From Xanthomonas hydrangeae (GTDB lineage: Bacteria > Pseudomonadota > Gammaproteobacteria > Xanthomonadales > Xanthomonadaceae), in contig LR990730.1 in NCBI GenBank assembly GCA_905142475.1, positions 3,348,001-3,412,000 on the forward strand: 64,000 nt of DNA. The letters are read 5' to 3'. Below are positions 55,931-64,000 of this stretch, piece by piece. The position numbers and the translations under genes are program-made. The notes beneath the pieces were generated by a model. The model did not search any database and was not told the DNA's origin. It saw only the letters and a list, made by a program, of their open reading frames with translations. Position 1 is the first letter of the stretch, and every line of letters begins with the position of its first letter.

Positions 55931-57237
55931 GCGCGCGCCTCCGCCAGTGCACCACGCAGACGCGAGCCCCAGATGCCGTAGAACACGATGTACAGGTAGC
56001 ACAGCAGCGGCAGCACGAACGACTCGTGCAAGCCGATGCTGTCGGCCAGCAAACCCTGCAGATACGGCACGATGGCGCCGCCGACAATGGCCATGATCAA
56101 CAGGCTCGATGCGCGGCCGGTCAGCGGACCAAGGCGCTCGATGCCCAGCGTAAAGATGGTCGGGAACATGATCGAATTGAACAGGCCGATCGCGACCAGC
56201 GCGTACACCGCCAGCATGCCGCCGCTGGCCATGGTCAGGCCCAGCAGCAATGCATTGATCGCAGCGAACACCGACAACAGCACGCGCGGCGACAGCTTGG
56301 CCAGCAAGGCCGAACCGATGAAGCGACCAATCATCGCCAGCGTCCAGTACGCCGACACGTAGTTGGTCGCCTCACGCTCGGTGAAACCACCGATCTGCGG
56401 CAACGAGAAGTAGTTGACCATCAAGCTCCCGATCGCCACTTCCGCGCCGACGTAAAAAAAGATCGCCAGCACACCGAAGCGCACATGTGGGTGACGCAAG
56501 GCATCCAGCAGCGAATGCTTGCTTTCGTCTTTCTGCGCGCCCGCATCGGTCAGGGCCGGCAGACGGAACAGAAACACGAAGATCGCCAACAGAAACAGCA
56601 CGATGCCCAGACCGATGTACGGCCCCTGCACGGCCTGCGCCTCCTGCACGCGATAGGCCAGTTGCTCGGCCTCGGGCAGCAGCTTGAGCTGATCGCCGCT
56701 CTTGACGGTGTTGGACAGAATCAGCCAGCCACCGAACAGCGGCGCGATTGCGGTGCCCAACGAATTGAGCGCCTGCGCCAGCGTCAACCGGCTGGACGCA
56801 CTGCGCTCCGGACCCAGCAACGCGACATACGGGTTTGCCGCCACCTGCAAGATGGTGATGCCGGTGGCAAGCACAAACAGCGCGCCGAGAAATGCGCCAT
56901 AGACACGTAATTCCGCCGCAGGCCAGAAGCCCAACGCACCGACCGCAGCAACCGCCAGACCGGCAACGATGCCCTGCTTGTAGCCAAGCCTGGCCACCAG
57001 CCAACCGGCCGGCAACGACATCAGGAAATACGCACCGAAGAAGGTGAACTGCACCAGCATCGCCTGCGCGAAGTTGAGTTCGAACACCGCTTTGAGATGC
57101 GGAATCAGAATGTCGTTGAGGCAGGTGAGAAAGCCCCACATGAAAAAGATCGTGGTGACGACCGACAACGCGACGCCGTTGTTGACCGGCGCCTTGTTGC
57201 CGCTTGGCACAGTGGATTGGGTGGAAAGGGAAACCAT
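55927..57237 (-). CDS. FucP/GluP-type sugar MFS transporter
   Basis: 436-residue proton symporter of the FHS family of MFS proteins. 12 hydrophobic segments starting ALSVVTTIFFMWGFLTCLNDIL, with the FucP-type N-terminal motif TTIFFMWGF. The interdomain loop FLFRLPALTDAGAQKDESKH lies between helices 6 and 7. Start at ATG 57237. Overlaps the fructokinase by 4 bp and follows the LacI gene by 13 bp. With a fructokinase and an AGE isomerase downstream, fructose or mannose uptake is likely; fucose itself is not supported. Confidence 0.92.
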   Translation of the reverse strand: MVSLSTQSTVPSGNKAPVNNGVALSVVTTIFFMWGFLTCLNDILIPHLKAVFELNFAQAMLVQFTFFGAYFLMSLPAGWLVARLGYKQGIVAGLAVAAVGALGFWPAAELRVYGAFLGALFVLATGITILQVAANPYVALLGPERSASSRLTLAQALNSLGTAIAPLFGGWLILSNTVKSGDQLKLLPEAEQLAYRVQEAQAVQGPYIGLGIVLFLLAIFVFLFRLPALTDAGAQKDESKHSLLDALRHPHVRFGVLAIFFYVGAEVAIGSLMVNYFSLPQIGGFTEREATNYVSAYWTLAMIGRFIGSALLAKLSPRVLLSVFAAINALLLGLTMASGGMLAVYALVAIGLFNSIMFPTIFTLGIERLGPLTGRASSLLIMAIVGGAIVPYLQGLLADSIGLHESFVLPLLCYLYIVFYGIWGSRLRGALAEARA

Positions 57238-57250
57238 AGGAATTGCCTGG

Positions 57251-58363
57251 TCAGCGGCCTGAGGCCTTGGTGGGGGAGTGCGCGGGGGGATCGCTTGGGG
57301 GATGACGCGTAAACATCGATGGCGAGCAAGCGCTGCTTGCGCGGAGTTTCAATTCGACTGCGGCAGTCAAGCGCTGCGACACGCGCTCCGGGCTGCCGAT
57401 ACGCTGCAGCACCAACTGCGCGGCTTGCCTGCCGCGCGCACGCGGATCTGCGGCCAACGTAGTCAATGCCGGTGTAAACAAGGCAGCTTCGGCGATATCG
57501 TCGAAGCCGGTCACTGCGAAATCGCGGCCCGGCACGATGCCGTGCATCGCCAGTGCGGCCATCAAGCCCAGCGCAACGCTGTCGTTGTAGCAAACCGCAG
57601 CGGTTGCAGCGTGGTCGGCGCTATCGAGCATGCGCGCGCCGCACAGCGCAGCGTCCTGACGATTCGGTGCGGATTCGACGTAGTGCACGGTAAAGCCAGC
57701 ATTCGTCATCGCGCGGGTGTAGCCAGCGCGACGCTGGCGGCAGGAACTGGATTCTGCATGGCCACCGAAAAACACGATGCGCCGATGGCCCTGCGCGATC
57801 AGATGCTCGCAGGCCAGAAACGCCCCCTGTTCGTTATCCAGGGCCAGCAGATCCCACTGCGCGCCCTCCACTTCGCGGTTGAACAACACCACGTTGTGCT
57901 GGCGCCCCAGCACCTGGGTCAGTGCCTGGGCCTGGCTGCCTTCGGCCGGCGACAGGATGATGCCGGCAGGCGTGTGCTCCATCAGCGAGGTCAGCACCGC
58001 CTGCTGGCGCTGCGTGGATTCGCCGGTGCTGCCGAGCAGGGTGACGTAGCCGGCCGCACCCAAGGCCTCATCCACACCTGCAGCGAACTCGGCGAAGAAC
58101 GGATTGGACAGATCGTTGATGACCAACGCGATGCTGGACGAAGTGCGGCAGCGCAGATTGGCGGCTGCACGGTTGTAGACGTAGTTCTGCCGATCCAGCT
58201 CGGCCTCCACGCGCGCGCGCGTGGTCGCATGCACCAGCGGGCTGCCGCGCAACACCAAGGACACCGTTGCGCGCGATACGCCGATGGCATTGGCGATATC
58301 GCGCAGCGTCACTGCACCGCGTCGAATGCGGCGCGCATCGCCGTCATCCGGGGCTGCCGGCAT
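57251..58363 (-). CDS. LacI family transcriptional regulator
   Basis: 370 residues. The N-terminal helix-turn-helix is GAVTLRDIANAIGVSRATVSLVLRGSPLV. The periplasmic-binding-protein-like core is SSSIALVINDLSNPFFAEFAAGVDEAL and later CYNDSVALGLMAALAMHGIVPG, DFAVTGFDDIAEA. It is the first gene of a four-gene sugar operon that it presumably represses. Start chosen at ATG 58363; a GTG at 58381 with AAGG upstream is nearly as good. A longer frame to 58441 would run into the operator at 58427-58442 and is rejected. The effector could be fructose or a fructose phosphate, inferred. Confidence 0.9.
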   Translation of the reverse strand: MPAAPDDGDARRIRRGAVTLRDIANAIGVSRATVSLVLRGSPLVHATTRARVEAELDRQNYVYNRAAANLRCRTSSSIALVINDLSNPFFAEFAAGVDEALGAAGYVTLLGSTGESTQRQQAVLTSLMEHTPAGIILSPAEGSQAQALTQVLGRQHNVVLFNREVEGAQWDLLALDNEQGAFLACEHLIAQGHRRIVFFGGHAESSSCRQRRAGYTRAMTNAGFTVHYVESAPNRQDAALCGARMLDSADHAATAAVCYNDSVALGLMAALAMHGIVPGRDFAVTGFDDIAEAALFTPALTTLAADPRARGRQAAQLVLQRIGSPERVSQRLTAAVELKLRASSACSPSMFTRHPPSDPPAHSPTKASGR

Positions 58364-58426
58364 TGGCTTGGCACGCGTCACGTAGCCGGCCTTGCAGTGG
58401 AAGAAATGCGCATGCGTCTGACGTTG

Positions 58427-58442
58427 ATTGGATCGATCCAAT
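58427..58442 (-). promoter_or_regulatory. LacI-type operator of the sugar operon
   Basis: ATTGGATCGATCCAAT is a perfect 16-bp palindrome with the central CG expected for LacI-family operators. On the minus strand a TTGACT (58459-58464) stands upstream at -35 distance, so the operator would overlap the -10 region. It lies 64 bp before the chosen regulator start. Confidence 0.75.
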
Positions 58443-58600
58443 TAGGCCTTTTCCGGCCAGTCAATGCATGCGGCAGTGCAGCATACTCAGTTCGCACGGG
58501 CTGGACTGGCGATCGCGGTGTTACTTGAGCCGCAAGCCCTGCGCCCGGCTCCCGCGTCGATTCGAAGGGCACGGCTTGGCCGTCGCCCCACAAGACTCAA

Positions 58601-59359
58601 TCACTGAAACGCGATCGACAAGCCGATCCCGCCCTGCCAATCCGGGCTCTCCGAGGTCAGCCCGCGCAGCACCGACACATCCAGTTGCATCGCATGCGGC
58701 AGCTGCCAGGCGCCGCCGGCGCCGGCCACGCGCGAATGCTCGCTGCCGGTGTCGAAGCCAGCTTCCACATAGCTGCTGAAACGCCCGCCGGAAAAGAACG
58801 TGTAGTTGGGCGAGAAGGTCCAGGTGTGGCCGTCGTTGTCGCGCGCATAGTTGACGTACAGCGCCAGCGCGCGCTCCTGCGCCAGATCCCACGACGCAGT
58901 CACGCCCAGTTCGCGTGCGTAGCCATCGCTGAAATCAGGACTGCCGGTCGGCACGCTGTAGCTGGCGAGCGCGGCCCAATGAAAGCTGTCCGAACGCGAC
59001 GGCAGTGCCACCTTCAAGCCGAGATGGCTATCGCCACCGCCATGCACGCGCGCGCCACCGCCGTGCTGCCAGTTGTAACTGTCGCTGCCCAGCTGCAGCT
59101 CCACGTTCTGCAACAGCCCCAGACGCAGCAACGTATCGGCGGTGTACTGCGTGGTCCGCTGCCCATCGGCGCGGTCGGTGCTGGCATCCGGCAAGCCCTG
59201 TTCCCAGGCAAACGCACCCGGCTGCAGCGTTTCGGCAGCGAACGGAATCCCGGGGCGATCGAATGCCGGCGCCTCGTCCGCCTGCGCGGCCGCCTGCTGA
59301 CTAAGCGCACAGAGCGCAAGCACCAATTCAACCGCCACAGCGTTGCGACGCCCACGCAT
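58601..59359 (-). CDS. Outer-membrane transporter-like protein (phenol MetA-pathway type)
   Basis: 252 residues from ATG 59359. Signal peptide RGRRNAVAVELVLALCALSQ, cleavage near QAAA. The mature protein shows alternating strands of an outer-membrane barrel: LQNVELQLGSDSYNWQHG, LGLKVALPSRSDSFHWAALAS, GVTASWDLAQERALALYVNY, ending GIGLSIAFQ with a terminal aromatic pair. It resembles the MetA-pathway phenol-degradation outer-membrane family; function in this genus is not known. No RBS is obvious at 59359; ATG 59446 and ATG 59434 are alternatives that give an additional 25-29 residues. No operon partner seen. Confidence 0.7.
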   Translation of the reverse strand: MRGRRNAVAVELVLALCALSQQAAAQADEAPAFDRPGIPFAAETLQPGAFAWEQGLPDASTDRADGQRTTQYTADTLLRLGLLQNVELQLGSDSYNWQHGGGARVHGGGDSHLGLKVALPSRSDSFHWAALASYSVPTGSPDFSDGYARELGVTASWDLAQERALALYVNYARDNDGHTWTFSPNYTFFSGGRFSSYVEAGFDTGSEHSRVAGAGGAWQLPHAMQLDVSVLRGLTSESPDWQGGIGLSIAFQ

Positions 59360-59686
59360 GCACGCAACACGGCGCACGGCTGAGCGCACTGATGCATCGG
59401 CGCAGGACGGCAGGGAATTCGAGAACATGGACATACGCGACACCATCGGCAGGAAGTGAGCTGCGACGCCGCGGACACCGTGCCCGCATACGTCGACCAA
59501 CAACGCCGCGCATGGTGCCGCGCGCGCCGTGACCAGCCTGTGTATCGCCAGCCGCGCGTTTGCTGCACCGCTCAACTCGCACGCGCGCGCAAGCAACGAT
59601 CCAGCTGCGCAACGCCAAATGCATGCGCCAAAACACATGGGCACCCATCAGGTGCCCATGTAACAACAAAACCATGTCGTGCAGTG
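59360..59686. other. Gap between outer-membrane protein and DUF2058 gene
   Basis: Holds either a longer N-terminal coding start or the leader of the 58601-59359 gene, then the terminator of the upstream minus-strand run at 59628-59661. No other feature is recognised. Confidence 0.5.
59628..59661 (-). terminator. Terminator after the ugd-slyX-DUF2058 run
   Basis: Perfect 11-bp stem ACATGGGCACC (59635-59645) with GGTGCCCATGT (59651-59661) and a 5-nt loop. On the minus strand GTTTTGG follows. It is 26 bp beyond the DUF2058 stop. Confidence 0.75.
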
Positions 59687-60421
59687 TTACCAGACCAGGT
59701 CGTCGGGCACCTGATACTGGGGGTCCGCATACGGGTCCTCGCTTGCCGGTGCATTCGGATCCACCTTCAATGCGACCGAAGGGGCAAAGACCGCTTCGGC
59801 TTCGGCCAGCAACTCGGCGGTGACCAGCAGATAACGCCCGTTGAGCTGCAACACGCCGAGCTCGCCGGCGTTGAGCGCCTTGAGCTGATCGGCGGTCACG
59901 TAGATGCGCTTGATCTTGCCGCCATACGGAAAATGCCGGGCGATATCGGCATCGGCATGATTCAGGCCCTTGTGCTTGAGCAGCGCTTCGAGCTTGGCCT
60001 TGGCTTCGCGACGCAGGCGTGCTTCTTCCTGCTTCAGTCGCTCGGCTTCGATCCGTTCGTCCTTCTCGCGCTGCGCACGGATCGCATAGGCCTTGGCCAG
60101 GTCGATGTCTTCGCGCGTGCGTGCCGGTTTGGGGCCGCGACGCTCTGCATTGGAATGTTGCGGACGTGGCAAAGCTGCAGGCTTGCCATCGTTGCGACGA
60201 TCAGGCCTGCCGTTGCTTGTGCGCTCATGCTTGCCATCGGTCGCAGCGGCATGCGGCCGCTGCGGTCCCCTGCCCTGGCCACCCGGCCTGTTGCCGCCGG
60301 GCGCGGGCTTGCCACCATTGCCATGCTGACGCGCGGCAGGCCGTGCGTCGGGTTTGCGTTCGGGCTTGGGGGCGGACTTGAAGCCCAACCCAAGCAACTG
60401 GTCACGTAAGGTATCGCTCAT
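59687..60421 (-). CDS. DUF2058 family protein (YaiL-like)
   Basis: 244 residues, soluble. The N-terminal DTLRDQLLGLGFKSAPKPE is the DUF2058 signature. Next a Gly/Pro/Asn/Arg low-complexity basic stretch of about 60 residues, then a charged helix (AYAIRAQREKDERIEAERLK, likely coiled coil) and the conserved C-terminal domain (GGKIKRIYVTADQLKALNAGELGVLQ). The E. coli relative is nucleoprotein/polysome-associated. Function unknown. Start at ATG 60421, 18 bp after the slyX stop. Confidence 0.85.
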   Translation of the reverse strand: MSDTLRDQLLGLGFKSAPKPERKPDARPAARQHGNGGKPAPGGNRPGGQGRGPQRPHAAATDGKHERTSNGRPDRRNDGKPAALPRPQHSNAERRGPKPARTREDIDLAKAYAIRAQREKDERIEAERLKQEEARLRREAKAKLEALLKHKGLNHADADIARHFPYGGKIKRIYVTADQLKALNAGELGVLQLNGRYLLVTAELLAEAEAVFAPSVALKVDPNAPASEDPYADPQYQVPDDLVW

Positions 60422-60439
60422 GGCGGTGGCAATCTGCAA

Positions 60440-60676
60440 TCAATAGTGCGGAGGCGGCGGTTCGTCCGCTGCATCGGCAAACAACGTGGAGCGCACCTTG
60501 CCCAGATCCTCGAGCAGGTGGCGGATCAGCTCGGCATTGCGGGCGCCCGTCAAACGGGCGTCCGCAAGTGCTTCACTCAGTTCATTGAGCGCGTGTTCCT
60601 GAAAGGACAGACGCGTTTCCAGTTCAACCAACCGCGCGTCCAGTTCCTGGTCGCGCGGCGAGAGTTGCTCATGCAT
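60440..60676 (-). CDS. slyX: SlyX family protein
   Basis: 78-residue coiled-coil protein. The SlyX pattern is [12 protein letters not shown] ([20 protein letters not shown]) and the C-terminal PPPPHY tail, both present here. Its role is undefined in E. coli. The start overlaps the ugd stop by 8 bp, so it is translated from the ugd transcript. It is followed by DUF2058. Confidence 0.92.
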   Translation of the reverse strand: MHEQLSPRDQELDARLVELETRLSFQEHALNELSEALADARLTGARNAELIRHLLEDLGKVRSTLFADAADEPPPPHY

Positions 60677-62018
60677 GCAACGAACGGCCTCGTCCGATGG
60701 CGTAGTAAGCCAGGCCGGCAGCTTCGATCTCCTGCGGGTCGTAAAGGTTGCGGCCGTCGAACACCACGTCGTCCTTCAGGGCCTGTTTGATCTTGCCGAA
60801 ATCCGGGCTGCGGAACTGCTTCCACTCGGTGACCACGACCAGCGCATCGGCGCCTTCCAGGGCCGCGAAGGCTTCGTCGCAGAAGGTCAGATCGTCGCGT
60901 TCACCGAAGATGCGCTTGGCTTCGTGGGTGGCTTCCGGATCGTAGGCACGCACGGTGGCGCCCGCTTCCCACAACTGCGCCAGCAGGCGACGGCTGGAGG
61001 CCGCACGCATGTCGTCGGTATTCGGCTTGAACGCCAGGCCCCACACCGCGAAGGTCTTGCCGGCAAGGCTGCCGCCAGCGTCGCCGCCGTAGTGACGCTG
61101 CACCAGTTCGAACAAATGACCCTTCTGCGCGTTGTTGACGCTTTCCACCGCGTTGAGCAGGGTCGGCTGCATGCCATACTGCTCGGCGGTCTTGGCCAGT
61201 GCCTGCACATCCTTGGGGAAGCACGAGCCACCGTAACCGGCACCGGGATAGATGAAGTGCCAGCCGATGCGCGGATCCGAACCGATACCGTTACGCACGT
61301 GCTCGACGTCCGCACCGACACGCTCGGCAATGTTGGCGATCTCGTTCATGAAACTGATCTTGGTCGCCAGCATCGCGTTGGCCGCGTACTTGGTCAGCTC
61401 GGCCGAACGCACGTCCATTTCGACGATGCGGTCGCGGTTGCGGTTGAACGGCGCATACAGACGACGCATGCGCGCGATCGCTGCCGGCTTGGTGGCACCG
61501 ATCACGATGCGATCCGGACGCATGCAGTCGGCAACCGCGTCGCCTTCCTTCAGGAATTCCGGATTGGAGACGACGTCGAACTCATGCTCCACGCCACGCG
61601 CAGCCAGTTCTTCCTGGATCGCCACACGCACCTTGTCGGCGGTACCGACCGGCACCGTGGACTTGTTGACGACCACCGACGGGCCATCGATATGACGACC
61701 GACGGTACGCGCAACTGCCAGCACGTACTGCAGGTCGGCACTGCCATCTTCATCCGGCGGCGTGCCCACGGCGATGAAGGTGATTTCGCCGTGCGCAATC
61801 GCCTCGGCAGCGTCGCTGGTGAAGCGCAACCGGCCAGAGGCGTGGTTGGCTTTCACCATCGGCTCCAGGCCGGGTTCATAGATGGGGATCACCCCTCGAT
61901 TGAGACCATCAACTTTCGCCTGGTCGATATCCACGCAGATAACGTGATGACCTACTTCGGCCAGACAGGTACCGGTGACTAGACCAACATAGCCGGTACC
62001 AAAGATCGCAACTCGCAT
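60669..62018 (-). CDS. ugd: UDP-glucose 6-dehydrogenase
   Basis: 449-residue NAD-dependent enzyme oxidising UDP-glucose to UDP-glucuronate, needed for glucuronate-containing exopolysaccharide such as xanthan. NAD-binding motif [20 protein letters not shown]. Catalytic Cys in [16 protein letters not shown], with Lys in [23 protein letters not shown]. The substrate loop [13 protein letters not shown] is conserved. Start ATG 62018; preceded by the FKBP gene at 24 bp spacing. The stop overlaps slyX by 8 bp. Confidence 0.96.
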   Translation of the reverse strand: MRVAIFGTGYVGLVTGTCLAEVGHHVICVDIDQAKVDGLNRGVIPIYEPGLEPMVKANHASGRLRFTSDAAEAIAHGEITFIAVGTPPDEDGSADLQYVLAVARTVGRHIDGPSVVVNKSTVPVGTADKVRVAIQEELAARGVEHEFDVVSNPEFLKEGDAVADCMRPDRIVIGATKPAAIARMRRLYAPFNRNRDRIVEMDVRSAELTKYAANAMLATKISFMNEIANIAERVGADVEHVRNGIGSDPRIGWHFIYPGAGYGGSCFPKDVQALAKTAEQYGMQPTLLNAVESVNNAQKGHLFELVQRHYGGDAGGSLAGKTFAVWGLAFKPNTDDMRAASSRRLLAQLWEAGATVRAYDPEATHEAKRIFGERDDLTFCDEAFAALEGADALVVVTEWKQFRSPDFGKIKQALKDDVVFDGRNLYDPQEIEAAGLAYYAIGRGRSLHA

Positions 62019-62042
62019 GGGGGGGGATACTCCTGTGGGGGA

Positions 62043-63014
62043 TCAGGGAAGGATACCCATCAGTTCGACATCGAACGTCAACGTTGCGTCTGGTCCGATC
62101 GGCCCCCCCTGCGTGCCGTTCGGGCCATAGGCCAAGTTGGATGGAATCCAGAAACGATATTTCGAACCGACCGGCATCAACGCAACGCCTTCGGTCCAAC
62201 CTGCAATGACTTGATTCAGACCGAACTCGGCCGGCTGGCCGCGCTGGTAGGAACTGTCGAACACCTGCCCGTTGAGCAGCTTGCCTTCGTAGTTCACGCG
62301 CACTGTGTTGGTGGGCATCGGACGCTCGCCGCTACCCTGGCGCAACACCGTGTACTGCAAGCCCGAGGCCGTGGTGATCACGCCTTTTTCGGTCTTGTTC
62401 TTGGCCAGGAACGCATTGCCTTCTTCGCGATTCTTGGCACCGGCAGCGCCCTGCTTGGCAGAGGCGAAGGCCTGCATCGTCGCTGCGGCTTCCTGCTGGG
62501 TCAGACGCGTGGTGCCCTTGGCGAACACGGTGCGCACGGCCTCGATCAGGATCGACAGATCGATCTCGTCCTTGATGCCCGCCAACGACGGGCCCACGGC
62601 GCGATCGCCCAGCATCAGGCCGACGTTTTCCTTGGACGGCGCTGCAGGCGCGCTACCCGGCGCCATGCCCGGAACCTGCTGGCCGTTACGCGCCGCCAGC
62701 GCGGTGCGCAATGCGGTGTCGGTGGCCTGGGTCTGCTCGTCGGACAACAGCGGCTTGCCGCCCTTGAATGCATTTTCGATGGCGCGTTGCAGTGCGCTTA
62801 CATCGATGTCCTGGGCAATCGGCTCGAACGAGCGCGCCACATCCATACCGATGGCGTAGCTGACGTTGTCGCGGGTGCTCTTCTCAGACGATGCATTCAC
62901 AACTGGCTTCTCCTTGGTGGCCGCTGCGGCCGGTTGCTGCGACATCGCCGGCATCGATGCCGACAGTGCCACCATCAGTAGCGACGCCGCCGCGCCGCGC
63001 TTTCCCATCTTCAT
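62043..63014 (-). CDS. FKBP-type peptidyl-prolyl isomerase with two FKBP_N-like segments
   Basis: 323 residues. Signal peptide KRGAAASLLMVALSASMPAM, then Q-rich linker. Two helical repeats resembling FKBP_N: VSYAIGMDVARSFEPIAQDI (residues about 50-115) and VGLMLGDRAVGPSLAGIKDE (about 130-190), followed by a canonical FKBP domain (residues about 230-320): RVNYEGKLLNGQVFDSSYQRGQ, NQVIAGWTEGVALMPVGSKY, IPSNLAYGPNG, FDVELMGI. All catalytic residues are present, so it should be an active periplasmic isomerase/chaperone. Start ATG 63014 with GGGAAG 8 nt upstream. First of a run with ugd, slyX and DUF2058. Confidence 0.92.
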   Translation of the reverse strand: MKMGKRGAAASLLMVALSASMPAMSQQPAAAATKEKPVVNASSEKSTRDNVSYAIGMDVARSFEPIAQDIDVSALQRAIENAFKGGKPLLSDEQTQATDTALRTALAARNGQQVPGMAPGSAPAAPSKENVGLMLGDRAVGPSLAGIKDEIDLSILIEAVRTVFAKGTTRLTQQEAAATMQAFASAKQGAAGAKNREEGNAFLAKNKTEKGVITTASGLQYTVLRQGSGERPMPTNTVRVNYEGKLLNGQVFDSSYQRGQPAEFGLNQVIAGWTEGVALMPVGSKYRFWIPSNLAYGPNGTQGGPIGPDATLTFDVELMGILP

Positions 63015-63104
63015 TCGATGCACTTCCCGAAAGTGAAAAGACACGCCGACGCCGGCGCTGAATGCGCATTGTCGCATGCGCGCGCGGCGTTGCGAGAGCC
63101 GCGC

Positions 63105-63662
63105 TCAGCGCGACGGCGCCTTGAGCTCGCGTTCGATGGCCGCCAGCACGCTCGGATCGTCCGGTTTGATCTTGCTGGGGAACTGCGCCACCACGTGTCC
63201 ATCGCGACCGATCAAATACTTATGGAAGTTCCAACCGGGCGCTACGCCCGTAGCCTGCGTCAAGCGCTGATACAACGGCGTGGCCTGCGCACCCAGCACA
63301 TGCACCTTCTCAAACATCGGGAACTTGACGCCATAGGTCAATGTGCAGAATTCCTGGATCTGCTTCTCAGATCCCGGTTCCTGCCCCTGGAAATCGTTGG
63401 ACGGGAAGCCCAGCACCGAAAAGCCGCGACTGCCGAAGCGCTGGTTCAGCGCCTCCAGCCCTTCGTATTGCGGCGTATAGCCGCACTTGCTGGCGGTGTT
63501 GACCACCATCAGGACCTTGCCGCCGTAGGTACGGTTCAGGTTGATCGGCGCCTTGCCGGCCAGCGGCCGGTAGTCCAGATCCAGCACCGGCGCACCGGCA
63601 GCCAGTGCCGACGCGGAAAAAAAGCCAGCAAAAACAACGATCAGCAACCGGTTGAGCAACAT
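63105..63662 (-). CDS. Glutathione peroxidase family protein, secreted
   Basis: 185-residue peroxidase of the thioredoxin fold. Signal peptide NRLLIVVFAGFFSASALAA, cleaved before GAP. Peroxidatic Cys in MVVNTASKCGYTPQYEGLEAL (Cys in place of selenocysteine). Conserved GFPSNDFQGQEPGS and WNFHKYLIGRDG. Start ATG 63662 with AAGGGGAT 5 nt upstream. The periplasmic location is unusual compared with cytosolic BtuE but is supported by the signal. Reduces hydroperoxides, probably with a thioredoxin-like donor. Confidence 0.93.
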   Translation of the reverse strand: MLLNRLLIVVFAGFFSASALAAGAPVLDLDYRPLAGKAPINLNRTYGGKVLMVVNTASKCGYTPQYEGLEALNQRFGSRGFSVLGFPSNDFQGQEPGSEKQIQEFCTLTYGVKFPMFEKVHVLGAQATPLYQRLTQATGVAPGWNFHKYLIGRDGHVVAQFPSKIKPDDPSVLAAIERELKAPSR

Positions 63663-63732
63663 GCGCGATCCCCTTGAATAGGTTTCGGCTCCTCGCAGAT
63701 GCGGGGTGCCATCAGTTGGGTATGACAGGCAG

Positions 63733-63760
63733 TTGACTGCCTGCGTGTCGGTGTTATAGT
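63733..63760 (+). promoter_or_regulatory. Sigma70 promoter of the gene starting at 63797
   Basis: TTGACT (63733-63738) and TATAGT (63755-63760) are spaced by 16 bp. It is 37 bp before the start codon, with GGGGAAAGC as RBS. Confidence 0.7.
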
Positions 63761-63796
63761 TGAATACAACACCAGTCATCCAACGCAGGGGAAAGC

Positions 63797-64000
63797 ATGA
63801 ACAGCACACGCTTCACGCGACCAGCTCCATTGCTGCTGTTCGGCAGCGCCCTGTTCGTCATTGGTTGCCTGGGAGCCGCTTCCAGTCAGGTCACGGAGTC
63901 CGGCGCCGATTATGGCGTGTCGGAGGCGGTTACGGAAAACGCGACAACTCCCCCCGAGGCGCGCACCCGGCCCAGCCGGCATCTGCGCGCATCGCTGTCG
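63797..64000 (+). CDS. Putative lipoprotein, N-terminal part (cut by window edge)
   Basis: 68 codons visible: MNSTRFTRPAPLLLFGSALF then VIGCLGAASSQVTES. A signal segment and a lipobox-like VIGC (Cys at residue 24) suggest a lipoprotein, continuing beyond the window. ATG 63797 has a GGGG RBS and its own promoter. The mature part so far is Ala/Ser/Thr/Pro-rich with no recognisable domain. It diverges from the glutathione peroxidase gene. Confidence 0.6.
   Translation, partial: MNSTRFTRPAPLLLFGSALFVIGCLGAASSQVTESGADYGVSEAVTENATTPPEARTRPSRHLRASLS

Overview
The window looks like a chromosomal segment of a plant-associated gammaproteobacterium of the genus Xanthomonas or a very close relative. Reasons: high GC content with long antisense shadow ORFs; a three-enzyme kynurenine route towards quinolinate/NAD; a UDP-glucose dehydrogenase of the xanthan-precursor type; a methionine synthase split into two genes; many GTG/TTG starts; and dispersed palindromic repeats built from GGGATTCGGGATT and CCGCGTAA-type arms. 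I cannot name the species. I see no transposase, integrase, CRISPR array, rRNA or phage genes. It reads as core chromosome decorated with small palindromic repeats.

Layout. 1-9.2 kb (+): end of a carbonic anhydrase, 3-hydroxyanthranilate dioxygenase, a FUSC membrane protein, kynureninase, kynurenine monooxygenase, exonuclease I and two small conserved proteins. 9.3-18.9 kb (-): a spermidine-synthase-like protein, 5'-nucleotidase, NAD kinase, the bifunctional 23S rRNA methyltransferase RlmL, an ABC-F ATPase, a methyltransferase, and a GNAT/hydrolase/MOSC operon. 18.9-25.1 kb: an amidase, a DUF1684 lipoprotein, a sulfurtransferase overlapping a DUF1289-Nudix fusion, a divergent FKBP-like protein, enoyl-CoA hydratase, a small unknown and endonuclease III. 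25.3-28.1 kb (-): a carbonic anhydrase/SulP transporter operon and a small secreted unknown.

28.4-35.8 kb (+) is a phosphate-acquisition block: OprO/P porin, two consecutive PstS proteins separated by a terminator and a Pho-box-like site, then PstC, PstA, PstB and PhoU. 35.9-46.6 kb: an RcnB-like protein, RNase T, a periplasmic-propeller diguanylate cyclase, RlmB, a GFA protein, RNase R, tRNA-Leu(CAG) with promoter and terminator, and a two-domain SGNH hydrolase. 46.9-53.3 kb: acyl-CoA dehydrogenase facing a methionine-cycle operon: an ArsR/methyltransferase regulator (SahR-like) with a 28-bp palindromic operator at its start codon, overlapping metH part 1, followed by metH part 2.

53.7-58.4 kb (-) is a sugar operon: LacI regulator, FucP-like MFS transporter, fructokinase and AGE-family epimerase/isomerase, consecutive genes overlapping by 4 bp, with a perfect 16-bp operator upstream. 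58.6-64 kb: an outer-membrane protein, then the FKBP-ugd-slyX-DUF2058 run ending in a terminator, a secreted glutathione peroxidase, and the start of a lipoprotein gene at the window edge.

The most unusual signal is a family of inverted repeats (GGGATTCGGGATT...AATCCCGAATCCC). It appears between genes and has also entered coding sequence of the methionine operon. One copy supplies both the 3' end of the regulator and the 5' end of metH part 1. Another sits in frame inside the AdoMet-activation domain of metH part 2. A second structure, two nested palindromes in 53262-53617, lies just after metH.
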